Of a stretch of 27,354 nt of DNA, positions 21,579 to 27,354 are shown piece after piece. Positions within the stretch are counted from its first letter, which is position 1. Each line of letters opens with the position of its first letter. The notes beneath the pieces were generated by a model. That model made no database searches. It was not told where the DNA came from and was given only the letters and a program-made list of their open reading frames with translations. The translations under genes were made by a program, and so were the position numbers. This stretch comes from a virus. The stretch lies in the IMG/VR virus record IMGVR_UViG_3300022925_000143, positions 1 to 27,354 of that record, one strand, 5' to 3'.

Positions 21579-24500
21579 ATGCCTTTTGACCCAAACAAAC
21601 CATTTGAAGTCATAAAGACTTACAAACAACCTCAAACAGGGTTTGACCCAAACAAACCGTTCACAGTAATAAAAGACTTTCAACAACCTCAACAACCTCA
21701 ACAACCCAAAGTACTTAAAGAAGGTGAAGGCAGCGACTTTGCTCGTGGCTTTGGTACATACTTTGACCAGTATGGCGGTATTTTAGGCGGCGCAAAAGTA
21801 TTAACAGGTAAAGCTATAGGTGATGACGAACTTGTAATGAGTGGTGTCGCAGATATGCAAGAGTCTGAAGCTAAAGTAGGTGCTCGTGGTGTAAAAGAAA
21901 CTGACGAATTTACCAAAGCTTGGGATAAAGGAATTAGCGAAGTACTTACAGAATTCCTGCCTTATATTGCGGGTCAAGGTGTAGGTATGATTGGTGAGGC
22001 TTTTATCACTTCTATTGCAGGAGGTATGATTGGTAGTGCTGTTGCACCAGGAGCGGGTACAGGAACTGGACTATTAACAGGATTTGTTGGTAAAGAGCTA
22101 GTTAAAAAAGGAATTATAGAAGCTGCTAAAGAAATGTCTGAAGTAGAAGCTCAGAAATATATAAGAAATGAAACGGCTAAACTTATACAATCCGAGGCCG
22201 GTAAACAAGCAATTAAAAATATTTATAAGAAAGCTGGTAGCAACATAGCTCTTACTGGTATGGCTGCTAAATTTGGCGCAGGTGAAGTTACAGGTAGAGC
22301 AGTTGATGAAGCTATTAAAGATATTGATGATCCTGAATTACAACTAGAAAAAATTAAAGAGCTTAGCACAGGTAAGCTAGCTACATTAAGTACTGCTCAT
22401 GCATTGGCTAACTTTATTAGCCTTAAAATTGGTCTTGGGTCTTTAGAAAAACTTGCAGCACCTACACAAAGCATGTTGCTTAATATAGCTAAAAATATAG
22501 GTATTACAGGTATTAAAGAAGCTCCTGTTGAAGCTATTCAATCTGGTATAGAGAGGTATGGTGCTGACTTACCACTTACTGATAGAGCAGCATTAGAAGA
22601 ATATATTAATGCCGCGGCTGCTGGTTTTGCAATGCCTATCATACCTGCTACTATTGGTGGTATAAGAACAACTACATCACCTACAACATCATCACCTGAA
22701 GGATCAACTGTAGATCCAGAGCCAGAATCAAAAGGCCCAGAGCCATCGGGACCGAAACAACCTAGTGATAGAAAAGGTTGGAATTTTGATGACAAAGAAG
22801 TAGAAAGACGTGATAATATAATAAAAGACCAAGAAATAATTAATTTAAATGAAGACCTAGTTGATGTTGATTTAGATGATGCAGATACTAGACCTAAACT
22901 CTTACAAGCTCCTGAAGAAAGTCCCGAAGACTATAAATTACCTCCAATCCAAGAAATAGAAAGAAAAATCAAGGAGAAAGCAGATGCTCAGCGACCTAGC
23001 CAACTTGACGACGAACCAGATAGAGGAAGCATTTCAATACCTCAATCTGAGTCTACTAAATCCAGAAAACAATTATCCCCTACCAAAGAGCTTGGAACAG
23101 TTGTCAGAAGCACAGTGGATAGCAATACAAGTGATGCTGGCGCAGCTGATGGACGAGAGGGAAAACCACTCAGTTCACTAAGTAGAATACCTGAAGAAGG
23201 GTTTGAAAGAATTCAAGTAGGTACGCAAGATATAATTACAGGCTATGATAAAGATGGTCAGCCTATTACTCAACAAGAAAAATTATTTGTTGATCGCCCT
23301 ATAAAAAATTTCCAACAAGAAGTTAATAAACAATTAAATCTACCTCTTGGTCAAACAGACGAACTTGCATTATACAAAAATCAAATAGAATCTTATATAA
23401 ACAAACGTCAATACCGAAATCAGCTAGGCGAAATAATAAGTGAATATGATAACGTTGGTATGCCTTATGCCGTTACACAAGAAGGCTTAGCTGAAGCAGA
23501 ATCAATCTATACAAGCATACTAAATTCAGAAGGTAAAGCTGCAGCGGATAGATATATACAGAACAAACGTGAGACTGATCCTTTATTTAATAAAACTAAG
23601 ATTGATACAGAGTCTGCTACTACAGAGACAGAAGGTATACTACCTATATATGCAACAAACAATTTAGAAAATGCTCAAGCTTATCTAGTAAAAAACAATT
23701 TAACTGACCACTATATTAATCCAGAAGAAGATGTTGCTGGTAGGACTCTTGCATATTCTGTAAGACCTAAAGTACTTCTTCCTAATACTCGCCCTATTAC
23801 AGTAGCTGATTTTTTAATTAGAGATAAAGGTAAGAACTTAAATAAAACATCTAATCCACTTAAATTCTCTACAACACCTAATGAAAGCGTAGTAAAAAAC
23901 ATACTGCAAACTAAGTTAGATACAGCTCAATTTAATCAGTTAAATGCTAACCCTAAAGTATTCAAGACTATCGCTAATGAGTTTGCTCAACGAAGCTCCG
24001 ACCAAGACGCAGGCTCAACTCCTTCACAAGAAATAAATACTCGTAAAGCTCGTGAATTAGAATTTGATGTAAGGTCAGAAACATTACCTGGTTTCCAAGA
24101 ATTTATGAAGCGTATGGCTTTAATGGGTATCAAAGAGTTACCAAGCTTCTTAAAGGCAGGAGCTGTATTTGGTTCAGCAAAAGCACCAATACAAGGGGCA
24201 TTCTCAGTAGATGAAGTTATAGAAAATGCGTTAGGAGATTATATCTTTGAAGAAGCCGCAGACTCACAATCTAAAGTAAAAGATTTTGGTTCAGGACAGA
24301 ACGTAGGCCCAGCTGACAAGGCTAGACGTAAAGCATTACGAGATGAGTTTATTAATTCACCTATCATACAAGAATACTATTTAAATAGAAAAGGTAGTAG
24401 ATATAACAGCCTAGAAGAAATACAAAAAGATATTAATAACTACAAAAATTATTTTGATACAGGCACTGAATACAATGACGGTAGAGAAATAATAAATGAA

Positions 24501-27354
24501 ATAGAAGATGCAGAGATCAAAGCATTAGCTCAAGCTGTACGAGACCAACAAGATAAAGCAGCTATAAAACGAGTTAAAAATAAAATAGCTGACCAAATAA
24601 AAGCTAAGTCTGACAAGTATAAAAAAGCAATTAAAAAAGAAGAAATAGATCTAGAAGATATACAAATAGATGAAGACATAGAGATAGCTATAGATGAGAT
24701 AATGGACTTACCAGCTCAAATAAACCCATTTGATGAAATGGTACAAAACTCTGATGACATACAAGGTGATTTACTTGAGATGTTAGACGATAGGTCAGAA
24801 GTTAATAGACTTATAGAGCAGTATAAAAATGACCCTATAGCTCTCTTAAATGATTTAGGTGAGAGACTTACAAGACAAGCAGAAGTAAATGCAGAACTAG
24901 GTGATACAAGAAAAGCATCTTACAGAGCTCAGCAAGCAGAGTTAATAAACCAAATTTTAAAAATACCTGGTATAGATAAAGTATCAGTAGTAAACGCTGA
25001 TCCTAAGACTATAAAAGGATATTTAGATGAGTTTGCAGATGCAGCGGGTAGACCTAGACCTAGATCTAGATCATCAGGTTTTTATACACCTGTTCAAAAC
25101 GTAAGACCAAGTCAGTCAGGTTTATCAAAAGCAATTAAAATAAAAGGTGCTGAATTTAAAGATGTTATTGTGATAGACGACACAATGTCCAGTGGCCAAG
25201 CATTAAAAACATTGTTACATGAATTTGCTCATGTCGGTACGGTAAATGCAATTCAGTTTGATATGTTAACTAATGTTGAGTTTGACGAATTAATAAATTT
25301 GTTTAATAAAGCTAAACGATATGCAAGACAACAAAGCAGAGGTAAAGTAGTAGGGCAAGACTATGAATATAATGATTATGGTTTTAGTAATATAAAAGAA
25401 TTTATTGCAGAAGCATTTTCTAATGCAGAGTTCCAACAGTTTTTAGCAAGTATTCCATCAGATTCTAATCTACCTAGCGAAACAGGGTTCTTTAGGTCAT
25501 TGTTTGATGACTTTATAAGTTTTATTTCTACTACACTTGGTCTAGAAAATATTGATAATACAGTATTAAAAGATACAATTCAGTTGTCAGCTCGTGCATT
25601 TCAAATAGGTACGCTACCACTAAAACTTGACAAGAACAGAACTAAATCTTGGTATAGAAAACAAGACTTCCGTAAAAAAATGGATGAAATTAAAGAAATA
25701 GAAGATGCTGAAGAACTAGGAGAGATTACTCCTGCAAGAGCTAGATATAGAAAATTAGTCAATAAAATTAAATACCCTGATTTTGCTGTTGATCCAATGG
25801 CTGATGAAAAACCACGTGAAAGACGTAATGTGGATATTATTAAATTTCCTAAACCTACTAAACACGATAGATCATTTAATGAACAAGTACGTGATAATAC
25901 TGAATTGTTTGAAAGAGAAGAAAGTACTTTCGGCAAAAGACTTAAAAATAGTTTCTTTAATGAAAAAGATGGCTTCTTTAAAAACGGGGATAAGCTTTTA
26001 ACAACTGCAATTAGAAATTATGCAAACCGTTCTATTGATATTAAGAAAGCTCAAGATAACTTAGAGCGTTCAGGTTTATTGTTAGTTGGTGTTGATGGAT
26101 TTAATAATGTATTTGACCAGCTAACTAGAGCGTTTGGTTTATCAGATTACTACATGAAAAAAATGCAGCCAGCATTTGATGCCTACTCAAGAGCTTTAGG
26201 TAATTATGTAGAGTTACAAAAACAAAACGGTATGTCTGAAGCAGAAGCTAAAGGGCTATTAAAAACTCTGTTCACAGGTATGCATGAATCTGAACGTAGA
26301 GAAATAAAATTCTTATTAGATGTTCCTTTGAGTAATGAGCAAATTATACGACGTAGAGATGGCACTGCAACAAGTCCTGCTGCTTTACGTGAAGATATAA
26401 TGAAACAAATCACTACTAAAGTATGGAAAGATAGTGAACAAAAGAAAAATGATTTACAAAAATATAAAGAGCAACTACGTAGATTAGCAAACGCTGAAAC
26501 TAAAGTATCAGGTAAAAACACAGTAGATTCTGTTGCAGGCACAAGTTACTTTAGCCCTGAGAAAAAAGGCGGCCCAGTAGATATTACAAGTAATAGATAT
26601 GATGTATCTGACATGAGTGCAACTCAAGCATCTATAGCTCAAAGTCAGTTAGCTAATCTTAAATATACTGACCCAGATGTATATCAAAGTATCACACAGC
26701 TTAGAGAAGCTATGACTCAACTCAATAAAGATACATTAGAATTGAATTCTGAAGCTAACTATGCTAGCCCACAAGCTATGAACGTTATTGAATTTTATGG
26801 CTGGGAAAATTATATACCTCTAAAACGTAGACAGCTTGATGCAGAAGAATCTTTCTACAATCCAACAGGTGGTAGGATGTCTAGAGAACTTAAGAAATTA
26901 GAAAGCTCATTTGAAGGTAATCAAGGCGAATCAGAAGACCCATTTACTCAAACTATTGTAGATGCATCAAGAGCTGCAGCACGAGCTGGAAGAATTAACT
27001 ACACACAATCTGTATATAATGCAGTTACACAAACAGTTAAATACAAAGACCGTACAACAGGAAAAGAAGTAAAAGGTAAAGCTATTGATGGTAAAGTCTT
27101 AAATACATATACTTACGAAGATCGTTATAGAAATAATCCAGAGTTACAAAAAGATTTAGCGAAGAAGAATACAGTATTACATTTCTTAGATGATGGAAGT
27201 ATTGCAGTTATAGAAATAAAAAATGATAATCTATTACAAGCTATACGAGGAGCATATGCAGAAAATCCTCAATGGGTAGCATTTTTAAATAGAATAACAG
27301 GGGGCTTAGGGCAATTACATACTAGATTTAACCCTCCATTTGCAACCTTAAACT
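21579..27354 (+). CDS. Giant polyvalent-type ejection protein, partial at 3' end
   Basis: An open frame of at least 1925 codons with no stop before the window end; start ATG 21579 with AAGGA upstream. The first 45 residues contain a duplicated FDPNKPF.VIK motif and a QQP run. Hydrophobic Gly/Ala-rich segments lie near 125-165 (LPYIAGQGVGMIGEAFITSI, GGMIGSAVAPGAG). Further on, H1214-E-F-A-H1218 with E1274-F-I-A-E1278-AF downstream matches a zinc metallopeptidase seen in large polyvalent phage proteins. The end (about 1740-1925) has GWENYIPLKRR and NPPFATLN, reminiscent of the LPD38 associated domain. Likely packaged in the head and ejected, where it may cut or remodel host targets. The LPD label is from memory. 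Confidence 0.7.
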   Translation, partial: MPFDPNKPFEVIKTYKQPQTGFDPNKPFTVIKDFQQPQQPQQPKVLKEGEGSDFARGFGTYFDQYGGILGGAKVLTGKAIGDDELVMSGVADMQESEAKVGARGVKETDEFTKAWDKGISEVLTEFLPYIAGQGVGMIGEAFITSIAGGMIGSAVAPGAGTGTGLLTGFVGKELVKKGIIEAAKEMSEVEAQKYIRNETAKLIQSEAGKQAIKNIYKKAGSNIALTGMAAKFGAGEVTGRAVDEAIKDIDDPELQLEKIKELSTGKLATLSTAHALANFISLKIGLGSLEKLAAPTQSMLLNIAKNIGITGIKEAPVEAIQSGIERYGADLPLTDRAALEEYINAAAAGFAMPIIPATIGGIRTTTSPTTSSPEGSTVDPEPESKGPEPSGPKQPSDRKGWNFDDKEVERRDNIIKDQEIINLNEDLVDVDLDDADTRPKLLQAPEESPEDYKLPPIQEIERKIKEKADAQRPSQLDDEPDRGSISIPQSESTKSRKQLSPTKELGTVVRSTVDSNTSDAGAADGREGKPLSSLSRIPEEGFERIQVGTQDIITGYDKDGQPITQQEKLFVDRPIKNFQQEVNKQLNLPLGQTDELALYKNQIESYINKRQYRNQLGEIISEYDNVGMPYAVTQEGLAEAESIYTSILNSEGKAAADRYIQNKRETDPLFNKTKIDTESATTETEGILPIYATNNLENAQAYLVKNNLTDHYINPEEDVAGRTLAYSVRPKVLLPNTRPITVADFLIRDKGKNLNKTSNPLKFSTTPNESVVKNILQTKLDTAQFNQLNANPKVFKTIANEFAQRSSDQDAGSTPSQEINTRKARELEFDVRSETLPGFQEFMKRMALMGIKELPSFLKAGAVFGSAKAPIQGAFSVDEVIENALGDYIFEEAADSQSKVKDFGSGQNVGPADKARRKALRDEFINSPIIQEYYLNRKGSRYNSLEEIQKDINNYKNYFDTGTEYNDGREIINEIEDAEIKALAQAVRDQQDKAAIKRVKNKIADQIKAKSDKYKKAIKKEEIDLEDIQIDEDIEIAIDEIMDLPAQINPFDEMVQNSDDIQGDLLEMLDDRSEVNRLIEQYKNDPIALLNDLGERLTRQAEVNAELGDTRKASYRAQQAELINQILKIPGIDKVSVVNADPKTIKGYLDEFADAAGRPRPRSRSSGFYTPVQNVRPSQSGLSKAIKIKGAEFKDVIVIDDTMSSGQALKTLLHEFAHVGTVNAIQFDMLTNVEFDELINLFNKAKRYARQQSRGKVVGQDYEYNDYGFSNIKEFIAEAFSNAEFQQFLASIPSDSNLPSETGFFRSLFDDFISFISTTLGLENIDNTVLKDTIQLSARAFQIGTLPLKLDKNRTKSWYRKQDFRKKMDEIKEIEDAEELGEITPARARYRKLVNKIKYPDFAVDPMADEKPRERRNVDIIKFPKPTKHDRSFNEQVRDNTELFEREESTFGKRLKNSFFNEKDGFFKNGDKLLTTAIRNYANRSIDIKKAQDNLERSGLLLVGVDGFNNVFDQLTRAFGLSDYYMKKMQPAFDAYSRALGNYVELQKQNGMSEAEAKGLLKTLFTGMHESERREIKFLLDVPLSNEQIIRRRDGTATSPAALREDIMKQITTKVWKDSEQKKNDLQKYKEQLRRLANAETKVSGKNTVDSVAGTSYFSPEKKGGPVDITSNRYDVSDMSATQASIAQSQLANLKYTDPDVYQSITQLREAMTQLNKDTLELNSEANYASPQAMNVIEFYGWENYIPLKRRQLDAEESFYNPTGGRMSRELKKLESSFEGNQGESEDPFTQTIVDASRAAARAGRINYTQSVYNAVTQTVKYKDRTTGKEVKGKAIDGKVLNTYTYEDRYRNNPELQKDLAKKNTVLHFLDDGSIAVIEIKNDNLLQAIRGAYAENPQWVAFLNRITGGLGQLHTRFNPPFATLN
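21585..21674 (+). repeat. Duplicated FDPNKPF.VIK motif
   Basis: Bases 21585-21617 and 21642-21674 encode the same 11-residue pattern FDPNKPF(E/T)VIK at the very start of the giant gene. The spacing is 57 bases (19 residues), and a QQPQQPQQP stretch follows. I recall 'FDP..PFEV' repeats at the N-terminus of similar giant phage proteins, where they may act as a packaging or docking signal (inference). Confidence 0.7.
22984..23181 (+). CDS. Nested 65-residue gene inside giant ORF, other frame
   Basis: An ORF in the +1 frame relative to the giant gene. A textbook AAGGAG (22971-22976) lies seven bases before its ATG. The product is 65 residues and looks like a genuine helical protein: LANLTTNQIEEAFQYLNLSL, PLPKSLEQLSEAQWIAIQVM, then LAQLMDERENHSVH. 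I recall short stand-alone phage proteins with this pattern ('L..QI..AF.YLNLSLL', 'L..LS...W......L..L..E...S.LH'). Over the same bases the giant frame reads as low-complexity Ser/Arg/Pro/Gly sequence, and local GC is higher (about 45% by hand count). Together these suggest a real overprinted gene. Function unknown. Confidence 0.6.
   Translation: MLSDLANLTTNQIEEAFQYLNLSLLNPENNYPLPKSLEQLSEAQWIAIQVMLAQLMDERENHSVH

Noticed and set aside
1-27354. tRNA genes, CRISPR arrays, insertion sequences or an integrase
   Set aside because: Intergenic gaps are mostly under 70 bases and no such structure or coding pattern was seen.

Overview
The window is one block of densely packed genes, all on the + strand. 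It looks like the late (structural, lysis and DNA-ejection) half of a tailed double-stranded DNA phage. The DNA is AT-rich throughout. Genes abut or overlap by 1-17 bases (TAATG and ATGA junctions), and I see no tRNA, rRNA, integrase or CRISPR. Adaptor-like proteins, a P22 gp10-like tail/stabilisation protein and large internal virion proteins suggest a podovirus. The small conserved proteins and the many 2-oxoglutarate/Fe(II) oxygenases are typical of uncultured marine phages. The host cannot be read from the sequence. Portal, capsid, terminase and replication genes are not in the window, and the last gene runs off the right edge.

Layout. (1) 1-1523: small cationic and cysteine-bearing proteins (a KKGG-tailed protein, DUF6321-like and DUF5872-like proteins), an extremely tryptophan-rich 38-residue ORF, and a single-pass membrane protein. 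(2) 1525-5542: two adaptor-like proteins, Cys4 zinc-ribbon-like proteins, a small virion-type protein and a 15 x 22-residue repeat protein. (3) 5558-8552: tail fibre with a collar-like tip, a 2OG-Fe(II) oxygenase, a four-cysteine protein and a DUF4376 tail-fibre-assembly-like protein. (4) 8552-12082: a very AT-rich accessory island made of a membrane fatty acid desaturase followed by five consecutive 2OG-Fe(II) oxygenase-like genes, the last two being tandem paralogues. (5) 12126-13073: three-TM holin and GH24 endolysin. (6) 13075-16485: P22 gp10-like protein and three small structural genes. (7) 16550-27354: internal virion/ejection module, namely a Gly-rich protein, a GNAT-like protein, two coiled-coil proteins and a giant (>1925 aa) polyvalent-type protein with an HEFAH zinc-peptidase motif.

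The most striking content is the iron-oxygenase cassette: six 2OG-Fe(II) oxygenase-like genes and one di-iron desaturase within about 5.4 kb. It is wired by start/stop overlaps into the tail-fibre-to-lysis operon. Two members depart from the usual HxD iron-binding triad (HAE and HAH). Also notable are a nested gene (22984-23181) with its own AAGGAG Shine-Dalgarno inside the giant ejection-type gene, and the Trp-rich mini-ORF at 1199-1315. Function names come from recognised motifs and remembered family patterns. No database search was possible.
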